A model generated the notes under the pieces. It was not told the DNA's origin. It saw only the letters and a list, made by a program, of their open reading frames with translations, and ran no database searches. A stretch of 13,030 bases of DNA from Metabacillus rhizolycopersici. Its GTDB lineage: Bacteria > Bacillota > Bacilli > Bacillales > Bacillaceae. The position numbers were made by a program, and so were the translations under genes. Shown here in pieces: positions 6,913 through 13,030 of the stretch; position 1 is the stretch's first letter, and every line of letters starts with the position of its first letter. The stretch is from positions 1-13,030 of the forward strand of contig NZ_JAIQUM010000104.1 in the NCBI RefSeq assembly GCF_020075705.1, in the 5' to 3' direction.

Positions 6913-8418
6913 ATGAGCAACAGAGAAACGAAAACAGACGTTATTTTAATTGGTGCTGGAATTATGAGTGCAACTTTGGGGACACTTCTGCAAGAATTAG
7001 TGCCAGACTGGAAAATTAAGGTGTTTGAAAAGCTCCCAAACGCAGGAGAGGAAAGCTCTAACGAATGGAATAATGCGGGCACAGGGCATGCGGCACTGTG
7101 CGAGCTTAACTATACGGTCGAAAAACCGGATGGATTCATAGATATTAGCAAAGCGATTAATATTAATGAACAATTTCAGGTTTCAATGCAGTTTTGGTCG
7201 TATCTTGTAAACAGCAAGCTGATACAAAACCCACAGGATTTTATCATGCCATTGCCTCATATGAGTTTAGTTCAAGGGGAACAAAATGTATCATTTTTAA
7301 AGAAACGATTTGAAGCGCTATCAAAGAATCCATTATTTCAAGGGATGGAATTTTCCGATGATCCTGAAAAACTAAGGAATTGGATTCCGCTTATTATGCA
7401 AGATCGCGAATCGAATGAGCCTATAGCGGCAACCAAAATTGACTCTGGAACTGATGTTAATTTTGGCGCTTTAACGCGCATGATGTTTGACCATTTAGAG
7501 AGTGAAAATGTTGATATACACTACAAACATAGTGTTAGTAATATTAAACGTACAAGCGACGGATTATGGGAATTGAAAGTGCGGAATTCGGGTAGCGGTA
7601 CGGTTGAACGCCATACTGCAAAGTTCGTCTTTGTCGGAGGCGGTGGAGGAAGCCTGCATTTACTGCAAAAATCCGGTATTCCAGAAGGAAAACATATTGG
7701 AGGATTCCCGGTAAGCGGATTATTTATGGTGTGTAATAATCCTGAAGTTGTTGAGCAGCATCATGCAAAAGTATACGGAAAAGCTAAGGTTGGTGCTCCT
7801 CCAATGTCTGTTCCGCATCTTGATACACGATTTATCAACAATAAAAAATCATTGCTATTTGGACCGTTTGCCGGCTTCTCACCAAAGTTTTTAAAAAATG
7901 GTTCAATGTTTGATTTAGTAACTTCCGTAAAACCGGATAATCTTGTAACGATGTTGGCGGCAGGTGCCAAAAACATGTCATTAACAAAATACCTGATCCA
8001 GCAAGTTATGTTATCAAAAGAACAACGCATGGAAGAGTTACGTGAATTTATCCCGAACGCAAAAAGCGAGGATTGGGATTTAGTAGTAGCAGGCCAACGT
8101 GTGCAAGTTATTAAAGATACTGAAGCTGGTAAAGGAACACTTCAATTTGGTACGGAAGTTGTTAGTGCCGCTGATGGTTCAATTGCAGCATTACTCGGCG
8201 CTTCTCCTGGTGCTTCTACCGCCGTGCACGTCATGCTTAAAGTAATAACGAAATGCTTCCCAGAACATATGAATGAGTGGGAACCGAAAATTAAAGAAAT
8301 GATTCCTTCTTATGGCTTATCACTAATGGAAAATCCAGATCTTATGAACGAAATTCATACTTCAACAGCTCAAACGCTTGGTCTAATTGAAAAAAAACCC
8401 GAACTGGTTTTAAGTTAA
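6913..8418 (+). CDS. mqo: Malate:quinone oxidoreductase
   Basis: FAD-dependent peripheral membrane enzyme (EC 1.1.5.4) that oxidises L-malate to oxaloacetate and passes electrons to menaquinone, bypassing NAD-malate dehydrogenase. It has 501 residues, normal for the family. Family blocks are [11 protein letters not shown] (13-23, FAD dinucleotide motif), [100 protein letters not shown] and [12 protein letters not shown]. An upstream TTG at 6856 extends the frame by 19 codons without a ribosome site, so ATG 6913 is chosen. It feeds oxaloacetate to PckA encoded just upstream and uses malate that the transporter at 381 may import. It has its own terminators on both sides, so it is probably monocistronic. 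Confidence 0.96.
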   Translation: MSNRETKTDVILIGAGIMSATLGTLLQELVPDWKIKVFEKLPNAGEESSNEWNNAGTGHAALCELNYTVEKPDGFIDISKAININEQFQVSMQFWSYLVNSKLIQNPQDFIMPLPHMSLVQGEQNVSFLKKRFEALSKNPLFQGMEFSDDPEKLRNWIPLIMQDRESNEPIAATKIDSGTDVNFGALTRMMFDHLESENVDIHYKHSVSNIKRTSDGLWELKVRNSGSGTVERHTAKFVFVGGGGGSLHLLQKSGIPEGKHIGGFPVSGLFMVCNNPEVVEQHHAKVYGKAKVGAPPMSVPHLDTRFINNKKSLLFGPFAGFSPKFLKNGSMFDLVTSVKPDNLVTMLAAGAKNMSLTKYLIQQVMLSKEQRMEELREFIPNAKSEDWDLVVAGQRVQVIKDTEAGKGTLQFGTEVVSAADGSIAALLGASPGASTAVHVMLKVITKCFPEHMNEWEPKIKEMIPSYGLSLMENPDLMNEIHTSTAQTLGLIEKKPELVLS

Positions 8419-8439
8419 TTATTGATAAGGCAATTATTG

Positions 8440-8496
8440 AAAAAAGTACCCTAGAGAGTAGATAGTAATAAAAGTTTACCTATAGGGTACTTTTTT
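8440..8496 (+). terminator. mqo terminator (A/T-flanked, bidirectional look)
   Basis: AAAAAAGTACCCTA (8440-8453) pairs perfectly with TAGGGTACTTTTTT (8483-8496) around a long loop of about 29 nt. The perfect 14-bp stem ending in T6 begins 21 nt after the mqo stop. Confidence 0.85.
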
Positions 8497-9091
8497 GTTA
8501 ATTTTCTTAAATGAATCAATGATTCCGGACATAATTGCTCTATCAATTGCAGGTAAGAGAGAAGGTGTTCCTTTTCCAGCTTGTGTAGAAGCCTTCCTCA
8601 TGGAGATAACATTTGAGTTATTGCGAGAAGCAGGAGTGAGAATGCCGCGGGCAATTGGTTCGACGATCGGGATCGTAGGCGGTCTAGTGATTGGAGAAGC
8701 CGCTGTTCGCGCCGGCATTGTCAGCCCCGTGATGGTCATTGTTGTTGCTGTTACAGCCATTGCGTCCTTTGCTATCCCTGCATACACTGGAAGTATTACA
8801 TTTCGTATATTACGCTTTTTACTGATGATCGCTGCCACGATTCTTGGGTTATTCGGTATCGTTATGTCCTTTATTGTTATATGTATACATCTCGTCGGGC
8901 TAAGAAGCTTTACTACTTATTATACTACTCCGTTTGCACCATACAGATTTTCAGATTGGCTTGATTTATTTATTCGAGCTCCGCTTTCAATTCAAACAAA
9001 GCGTGAAAATGGGAGAGTGGTTGATAATAAGAAAAAAATATGTGAAGTAATGATAAGAGAGACTCTGATTTGCAGTATCAGTAGTGAATAA
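8497..9091 (+). pseudogene. GerA-family spore germination receptor A subunit, C-terminal fragment
   Basis: GerA-family A subunits (GerAA, GerBA, GerKA type) are inner-spore-membrane parts of nutrient germinant receptors, normally about 480-550 residues. Only the C-terminal 190 or so remain. They include the conserved NESMIP, AGKREGVPFPA, VEAFLMEITFELLREAG, IVGGLVIGEAAVRAGIVSP, VAVTAIASFAIP, HLVGLRSF and FIRAPLS blocks, with about three membrane helices. The homology starts right at the T-tract of the mqo terminator, so the 5' two thirds were deleted. The only starts are a TTG (8495) and ATGs without a Shine-Dalgarno. The retained frame is intact, suggesting recent loss. No GerB or GerC partner genes follow. 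It is very unlikely to be functional. Confidence 0.85.
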
Positions 9092-9107
9092 TGGAATGTC
9101 TTAAACA

Positions 9108-9142
9108 CCCTTCCTAAATAATACCGCTGGGAAGGGTTTTTT
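9108..9142 (+). terminator. Terminator behind the germination gene remnant
   Basis: CCCTTCC (9108-9114) pairs with GGAAGGG (9130-9136), followed by six T (9137-9142). The last T bases and the next AT form the TTTAT (9140-9144) into which repeat copy 3 inserted. Confidence 0.85.
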
Positions 9143-9144
9143 AT

Positions 9145-9352
9145 CCCACCTTAACGGGCAGTAAAACTCTTAACGAAAGATTCGAGCGAAGCAAAGAAGA
9201 TAAGTGGGGGATAACTGCCCGTAAAGATCCGACGAACGATTGACGTCCAAGTCAGGTGAAGCCACAGGATGTGGCGTTCCTGAGCGTGATAAGTCTCGCT
9301 AACCATCAGTGGGGGATGAAGAAAACCCCCACTGATGGAAGTCTCGCTTTAT
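9145..9352 (+). repeat. bcr1-like interspersed repeat, copy 3 (complete long form, 208 nt)
   Basis: This is the only complete long copy. TTTAT at 9140-9144 lies outside its left end and TTTAT at 9348-9352 is its right end. The outer left stem is ACGGGCAGT (9154-9162) with ACTGCCCGT (9214-9222); the inner left stem is degenerate here. The internal TCAGG/GCCAC stem-loop and the perfect 13-bp terminal hairpin are present, the latter flanked by AAGTCTCGCT. It encodes no protein and was therefore probably moved by a transposase acting in trans. Confidence 0.9.
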
Positions 9353-9569
9353 ATTAACGTTTATTTTTTAAGTTTTAAAATATTAACAATAGTTACATAA
9401 TCTATGAAGATCCTTTAAAAATGACTAAGATAAGGAAAGAACACAATTAATAATAAAGAAACCGAATTAACTTCCTTAAAAACAAAACGGCACTTCAACG
9501 AATCGTATTTTTAATCGCGATCTATTAAAAAATGATCTCTGTTCGTTATTCTAATATAAAGAAAGCATG

Positions 9570-9576
9570 AGGAGGG
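9570..9576 (+). promoter_or_regulatory. Shine-Dalgarno supporting a GTG start at 9585
   Basis: AGGAGGG lies 8 nt before GTG 9585. The alternative in-frame ATG at 9567 overlaps the ribosome site itself and has none of its own. Confidence 0.75.
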
Positions 9577-9584
9577 AACGTATA

Positions 9585-10535
9585 GTGAAAAAGAAATTGA
9601 TTGTTCCATTAGCCCTTATTGTTTTCACTATGGCTTTCACAAGTTTTACGGTTTGGTTTCTTATGAAGCAAGATAAGCCTAAGATTATGATCGTTGCACA
9701 AAGGTTAGACATCGAGTATTGGAAAATATTTAAATCAGGAGCCGAAAAAGCCTTACAAGATTTTAATATAGACGGTAAAGTCATAGCTCCTGAATCGATC
9801 TATCCTATTAGTAATCAGCCTAACATGTTAAAAAAGGTTCTTACTCAACACCCTGATGCGCTAATTGTAGCCCCTGTTGACGAAGAGGTTACTATTCCTG
9901 TATTGATGGAATATAAGAAAAAGAATATTCCTGTGCTTCTTGTGTCTAGGGACATTGAATGGGAATATAAAACCGCCTTTATTGGACCGGACCACTATGC
10001 ATTGGGTGAAATGTCAGGTAAGTTATTGGGCTCAATGCTGCAGCCGGGAGATCAAGTGGCTATCATTTTTGGGGTAGTAGATGATCAAGCTATGATTGAT
10101 CGAACGAACGGGGCGAAGAAGGTGTTGGAGAACATCGGAATAGAGGTTGTTGCAGAAAGGTCTGGTTATGATCATTTGGCAAATCCAACACCAGTCATGG
10201 GAAGCATTTTGCAGTCCTATCCAAATATTAAAGGAGTAATTGCTACTTCAGATCGCTTAGCTCTAGAGGCATTAGGAGCACTAGAGAAAGAAGGGGTGAA
10301 AATCCCTGTTATCGGTACAGATGGTATAATAAAAATGATAGAAATTGTTGGAGAAGAAAGGGTAGAAGCCACTATAGCACAGAACCCTTATGATATGGGA
10401 TATCTAAGCGTAGTACAAGCACAGAAAGCAATTGAAGGAGATAGTACCGAAAAGATAGTTGATAGTGGAATTGACATCTTAACTGGGGATAATGCGCAGG
10501 ATAAATTAAACTTCTTAAAAAAATTATTACGGTAA
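9585..10535 (+). CDS. Membrane-anchored sugar-binding-type (RbsB-like) substrate-binding protein
   Basis: A type-1 periplasmic-binding-protein fold, like ribose-binding RbsB or the LacI effector domain, with 316 residues from the GTG start. The N-terminus is KKK followed by a hydrophobic helix (about residues 5-27) without a lipobox Cys, so it is probably held in the membrane by an uncleaved anchor. The extracytoplasmic domain has family landmarks: KIMIVAQRLDIEYWKIFKSG, QHPDALIVAPVD, IPVLLVSRDIE, IGPDHYALGEMSGKLLG, GVIATSDRLALEALGAL, VIGTDG and ATIAQNPYDMGY. No ABC permease, ATPase, sensor kinase or chemoreceptor gene adjoins it. It may feed a distant transporter or present a sugar to a signalling partner. 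The ligand is unknown. A strong hairpin follows at 10668. Confidence 0.8.
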   Translation: MKKKLIVPLALIVFTMAFTSFTVWFLMKQDKPKIMIVAQRLDIEYWKIFKSGAEKALQDFNIDGKVIAPESIYPISNQPNMLKKVLTQHPDALIVAPVDEEVTIPVLMEYKKKNIPVLLVSRDIEWEYKTAFIGPDHYALGEMSGKLLGSMLQPGDQVAIIFGVVDDQAMIDRTNGAKKVLENIGIEVVAERSGYDHLANPTPVMGSILQSYPNIKGVIATSDRLALEALGALEKEGVKIPVIGTDGIIKMIEIVGEERVEATIAQNPYDMGYLSVVQAQKAIEGDSTEKIVDSGIDILTGDNAQDKLNFLKKLLR

Positions 10536-10667
10536 AGTAAAATCTACTATTATTTATATGATAAGTCGATTCCTATAATAATTTGCTATATATTTGACAA
10601 CTAAAACTTGATTTGCATTTTTAACTATCTACTACACTAACTAAAGCATTGTATAAGACTAAATAGG

Positions 10668-10696
10668 AGGGGTGGCTCTTTAAAGAGTACACCCCT
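10668..10696. terminator. Strong hairpin between convergent genes, possible shared terminator
   Basis: AGGGGTG (10668-10674) pairs with CACCCCT (10690-10696), enclosing a second stem CTCT-TTAA-AGAG (10676-10687). It lies between the convergent binding-protein and reductase genes. The T-run is short on both sides (TTTAT on the right), so termination efficiency is uncertain. Confidence 0.5.
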
Positions 10697-10751
10697 TTAT
10701 GATTGCTGGCTTACCAAATTAAACACTAAATCATTTGCTCATACTGTTTTG

Positions 10752-11459
10752 TTACCAATTGATTCGCTTTCCATCTCTGAAGAATTCCCCATTAGGTCCT
10801 TCAGGTCCAATCGTCGATAACCAAAGGATAGATTCAGCAGCTTGTTTTGGAGTTCTTGGAGCAGATGGTCCACCCATATCAGTACTTACCCATCTCGGAT
10901 CGACCGCATTTATTTTGATATCACCATTGATTTCTGCAGCTAACAATCGTGTCAATCCATTTAGGGCAAGTTTAGACAACTTATAAGCGCCTACTCCTGG
11001 ATATGACATTTCGCTCATCGCTCCATATTCTGAGGAAACATTAATAATTCTTCCATAGCCTTGTTGTTCCATAAGGGGAATGAAGGAACGGATCACATGG
11101 TAAGCGCCGAAGAAATTCGTTGCCATCGTTCTCTCCAGAATGGAAGGATCCATATCCACTAACTTTTTATTCTCTTCTAAATACACGCCAGCATTATTAA
11201 TCAATACGTCTAATCTTCCATACTGCTCATTTACTGTAATCGCAGCTTGACGGATACTTTCTTGATTATCTAAATCCATCACTACAAACGAAATGTCCAG
11301 ATTTAATTCCTTAAGTTTTTGCGTAGCATCATAACCCTTCTCTGAATCCCGACTTGTCAAAATGACCTTAAAACCGTTCAAAGCTAATTGTTTGACTAGC
11401 TCAAATCCAATTCCCCGATTCCCGCCGGTGACAAGTGCAACTTTTATATCCTTTGACAT
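10752..11459 (-). CDS. Short-chain dehydrogenase/reductase, carbonyl reductase-like
   Basis: NAD(P)H-dependent oxidoreductase of the classical SDR fold, 235 residues from the ATG at 11459. The cofactor motif TGGNRGIG is at residues 11-18. Arg37 after strand 2 favours NADPH. Asp62, NNAG (88-91), the catalytic Ser of INVSS (142-143) and Tyr159/Lys163 in YKLSK are all present. The C-terminus (GPNGEFFRDGKRINW) resembles carbonyl reductases acting on aldehydes and ketones. The usual PG after the last core strand is PR here (Pro188, Arg189). The frame extends upstream to a TTG (11498) overlapping the MFS stop, but GGAGG six bases before ATG 11459 favours the shorter form. It is the second gene of the operon, 35 nt after the MFS gene. 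The substrate is unknown. Confidence 0.88.
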   Translation of the reverse strand: MSKDIKVALVTGGNRGIGFELVKQLALNGFKVILTSRDSEKGYDATQKLKELNLDISFVVMDLDNQESIRQAAITVNEQYGRLDVLINNAGVYLEENKKLVDMDPSILERTMATNFFGAYHVIRSFIPLMEQQGYGRIINVSSEYGAMSEMSYPGVGAYKLSKLALNGLTRLLAAEINGDIKINAVDPRWVSTDMGGPSAPRTPKQAAESILWLSTIGPEGPNGEFFRDGKRINW

Positions 11460-11494
11460 TTTAAACCTCCATTTTATGGCTACTAATCTCGGTC

Positions 11495-12673
11495 TCAAGC
11501 AGATTTAGAAAGTTGTTTTGTAGGTCTATACATATAGTTTCTTACCAAAATAGTCACCAAACTTAGTATCAATGATAGGATTCCCACCAATACGACGTAT
11601 TGAGTACCTATTTGTGATATAAATAACCCTCCTACAGCTGCACCCAATGTTGTTCCTACGTTACAGGCTGATATAAATAATCCATTGGCAAAATCAGGCG
11701 CTTCTGGAGCTGAAGACGCAATCAAATATTGATTAATATTTGCCATTATTCCTCCAGCCAATACTCCCCAAATGAAAGTTAAAATTGCCATAGGTATGGT
11801 AAACTGTCCTGTGAAGAATAAAATGCTGTAAATAGCACCCAATATCAAAGGAAAAGATACGACAGTTTTTATGGCACTATGAGTGAGTAACCTTCCTGCG
11901 ACAATGTTTCCAATAATATTTGCTCCACCGAAGATGAATAACGTTAAAGTAATGGTATTTGGAGACATATTCGTTACTGTTTTCAGATATTCAGCAAGAT
12001 AACTATAAACCCCAAATATTGCTGAGTTTAATAAAATGACAGTCACGATGGAAATCCATATAATAGATTTTTTTAATACGGATAATTGGGTACCATAAGA
12101 AACTCTTTCTTCAACAGGCATAGATGGTACAACAATCAGTGTAGCAATGAATACAATCGCATTAACAATAGCAAAGAATGCCATCGCCGCTTCATACGAA
12201 ACGGCACTATTAATAAAACTTGCGATCGGTACGCCGGCTACCATACCAGCAGATACTCCTATAAATACTTTAGAAACAGCTTTTGGAGCTTCTTCTTTAC
12301 TTACTGAGGAAGCAGCTACTGTAAATGCCAAAGAACAATAAATTGGATGAAATAAGGCTGGAATGATACGAGCAATTAATAGAGTCGTAAAGTTAGATGT
12401 AAATATGGATACAATGTTTCCCAACACGAAAACTCCTAATACGAGTAACATGACCTTCTTCCGATTTATCCCGGAAAATAATAACGGCATCGTTGGTCCA
12501 GATACAGCAATCGTAAGAGCAAAAACACTCACTAGCCATCCTGCTTTTGAAATGCTGACATTAAATTGATCAGCAATGGAAGGCAATAACCCAATAACTC
12601 CCATTTCGGTATTTAAGATGCCGAAAACTCCTATGGTCAATATGAAAATCAACAAATTATTTCGTTTAGCCAA
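11495..12673 (-). CDS. MFS exporter, DHA1 (AraJ-like) drug/metabolite efflux family
   Basis: A 12-helix major facilitator of 392 residues, probably a proton-driven exporter in the cytoplasmic membrane. Typical DHA1 features are the first-helix block NTEMGVIGLLP (21-31), the loop 2-3 motif SGINRKKVML (67-76), RIIPALFHP (102-110) and the motif-C-like GVSAGMVAGVP (139-149). The start is TTG (12673) with GAGGGGAG eight bases upstream; no ATG with a ribosome site is available in frame. A 21-codon leader ORF with a better Shine-Dalgarno overlaps this start. It is the first gene of the operon with the carbonyl reductase, under a MerR-type promoter. Together they suggest inducible removal of a toxic or reactive small molecule. 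The substrate is unknown. Confidence 0.88.
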   Translation of the reverse strand: MAKRNNLLIFILTIGVFGILNTEMGVIGLLPSIADQFNVSISKAGWLVSVFALTIAVSGPTMPLLFSGINRKKVMLLVLGVFVLGNIVSIFTSNFTTLLIARIIPALFHPIYCSLAFTVAASSVSKEEAPKAVSKVFIGVSAGMVAGVPIASFINSAVSYEAAMAFFAIVNAIVFIATLIVVPSMPVEERVSYGTQLSVLKKSIIWISIVTVILLNSAIFGVYSYLAEYLKTVTNMSPNTITLTLFIFGGANIIGNIVAGRLLTHSAIKTVVSFPLILGAIYSILFFTGQFTIPMAILTFIWGVLAGGIMANINQYLIASSAPEAPDFANGLFISACNVGTTLGAAVGGLFISQIGTQYVVLVGILSLILSLVTILVRNYMYRPTKQLSKSA

Positions 12674-12731
12674 AAAAACAACTCCCCTCTGCCTGTGCTC
12701 CTGTTTTAAAACAAACTTTATTATCTGACAT
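12666..12731 (-). CDS. Possible 21-residue leader peptide overlapping the MFS start
   Basis: ATG 12731 follows AGGAGG (12740-12745) by 8 bases, the best ribosome site of this operon. The 21 codons (starting MSDNKVCFKTG) end in TAA at 12668-12666, just inside the MFS gene and in another frame. This geometry suits translational coupling, with ribosomes ending the leader and restarting at the TTG. A run of seven T lies next to the MFS start. FKTGAQA faintly recalls the start of YjzC-like small proteins, so a decayed gene is an alternative. Confidence 0.5.
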   Translation of the reverse strand: MSDNKVCFKTGAQAEGSCFFG

Positions 12732-12776
12732 CTTTATTGCCTCCTGTCATTTTAATTAGCATTATTTATATGAGTA

Positions 12777-12807
12777 AGTATAAAAGTTATAGTTAACTCT
12801 AGTGCAA
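12777..12807 (-). promoter_or_regulatory. MerR-type promoter of the MFS-SDR operon (19-bp spacer)
   Basis: On the minus strand the -35 is TTGCAC (12802-12807), the spacer exactly 19 bp and the -10 TATACT (12777-12782). The spacer contains the dyad TAGAGTTAACTATA. An overlong 19-bp spacer with a dyad between the boxes is the hallmark of MerR-family activated promoters, where the regulator untwists the DNA. A GTTAAC core of this kind is known from aldehyde/thiol-stress MerR regulators (AdhR/NmlR type), which would suit a carbonyl reductase. The regulator itself is not in the window. Confidence 0.7.
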
Positions 12808-12850
12808 GGGGAAAATTAGAAAAAGGGGGAAACCATTTAATTCCTTTGAC

Positions 12851-12881
12851 TTGACGTATAGTTAACTTTTTATTTTAAAGT
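12851..12881 (+). promoter_or_regulatory. Divergent MerR-type promoter pointing out of the window
   Basis: TTGACG (12851-12856), a 19-bp spacer and TAAAGT (12876-12881). TATAGTTAACT starts right after the -35, exactly as TAGAGTTAACT does in the leftward promoter. The same regulator probably controls both, and the rightward gene may encode that regulator. Confidence 0.55.
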
Positions 12882-12894
12882 CTTTTTGAATTAT

Positions 12895-12900
12895 AGGAGA
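12895..12900 (+). promoter_or_regulatory. Ribosome binding site cut off from its gene by repeat copy 4
   Basis: AGGAGA at 12895-12900 follows the rightward promoter. Six bases later comes the AT of the TTTAT target (12904-12908), after which the repeat begins. If the interrupted sequence continued with G, the target would have supplied the AT of an ATG at ideal spacing. Confidence 0.35.
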
Positions 12901-12908
12901 AATTTTAT

Positions 12909-13030
12909 CCCACCTTAACGGGCAGTAAAACTCCGACTTCAAGATTCGAGAGAAGCAAAGAAGATAAGTGGGAGATAACTGCCCGTAAAGATCCGACGAA
13001 CGATTGACGTCCAAGTCAGGCGAAGCCACA
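12909..13030 (+). repeat. bcr1-like interspersed repeat, copy 4 (3' end cut by window)
   Basis: Left 122 nt of a copy preceded by TTTAT (12904-12908). ACGGGCAGT (12918-12926) pairs with ACTGCCCGT (12978-12986), and CTCCGACTT (12931-12939) pairs with AAGTGGGAG (12966-12974) except for one G-G mismatch. The last 76 bases are identical to bases 1-76, so it is the long form with the same AAGTGGGAG variant as copy 1. Confidence 0.88.

Noticed and set aside
8476..8838. 120-codon minus-strand ORF
   Set aside because: It is a shadow of the GerA-family fragment on the other strand, low in complexity, and crosses the mqo terminator.
9353..9569. Gene or promoter between repeat copy 3 and the binding-protein gene
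   Set aside because: Only short open frames without ribosome sites are present. TAATAT (9552-9557) could be a -10 but has no acceptable -35. An ATCGCGAT palindrome at 9514-9521 is too short to interpret.
11460..11498. Longer SDR start (TTG at 11498) overlapping the MFS stop
   Set aside because: The ATG at 11459 has GGAGG at good distance and places the cofactor motif at the usual position. The extension is not family-like.
1..13030. CRISPR array or tRNA/rRNA genes
   Set aside because: The repeats are kilobases apart with genes between them, not short regular spacers. No tRNA cloverleaf or rRNA signature was noticed.
1..13030. Circular plasmid inferred from identical ends
   Set aside because: Core metabolic genes and the absence of replication genes argue for chromosome. 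The identical ends are explained by the dispersed repeat.

Overview
The window is AT-rich chromosomal DNA of a spore-forming Bacillaceae. It is probably the Bacillus cereus group or a near relative: PckA and Mqo look closest to the forms I remember from that group. Several copies of a TTTAT-flanked repeat match the published description of the B. cereus-group element bcr1. This placement rests on recognition, not on a database search.

Positions 1-6775 hold a C4-dicarboxylate and gluconeogenesis block, all on the + strand. It contains a 2-hydroxycarboxylate transporter (CimH/MaeN type, 381-1721), a decayed malic enzyme remnant directly behind it (1734-2008), and a small ORF broken by an 11-bp tandem duplication (2068-2261). 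Acetate kinase (2325-3530), the gluconeogenic NADP-type GAPDH GapB (3704-4732) and ATP-dependent PEP carboxykinase PckA (4870-6456) follow. GapB and PckA share a 15-bp upstream motif with one mismatch. Malate:quinone oxidoreductase (6913-8418) comes next. Together these would import malate or citrate, oxidise malate to oxaloacetate, make PEP, and run lower glycolysis in reverse, with AckA handling acetate and acetyl-phosphate.

Positions 8440-10700 hold the Mqo terminator, the C-terminal third of a GerA-family spore germination protein that starts at the terminator T-tract (pseudogene), a terminator, a full-length repeat, and a membrane-anchored sugar-binding-type protein with no transporter partners (9585-10535). 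The 232 bases between that repeat and its start codon show no gene and no convincing promoter.

Positions 10752-12731 hold a minus-strand operon: an MFS exporter and an SDR carbonyl reductase. It is preceded by a 21-codon leader ORF and a MerR-type promoter with a 19-bp spacer. A second promoter of the same design points right, toward a gene outside the window whose start region is interrupted by another repeat.

The repeat occurs four times (1-162 partial, 6563-6717, 9145-9352, 12909-13030 partial), always in the same orientation and always in intergenic DNA. It has strong hairpins at both ends, TTTAT on the left flank and TTTAT as its right end, and no ORF. This fits a non-autonomous element of the IS200/IS605 type, possibly still making a structured RNA. 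The first and last 76 bases of the window are identical because both lie in this repeat, so the window is probably a contig bounded by repeats.
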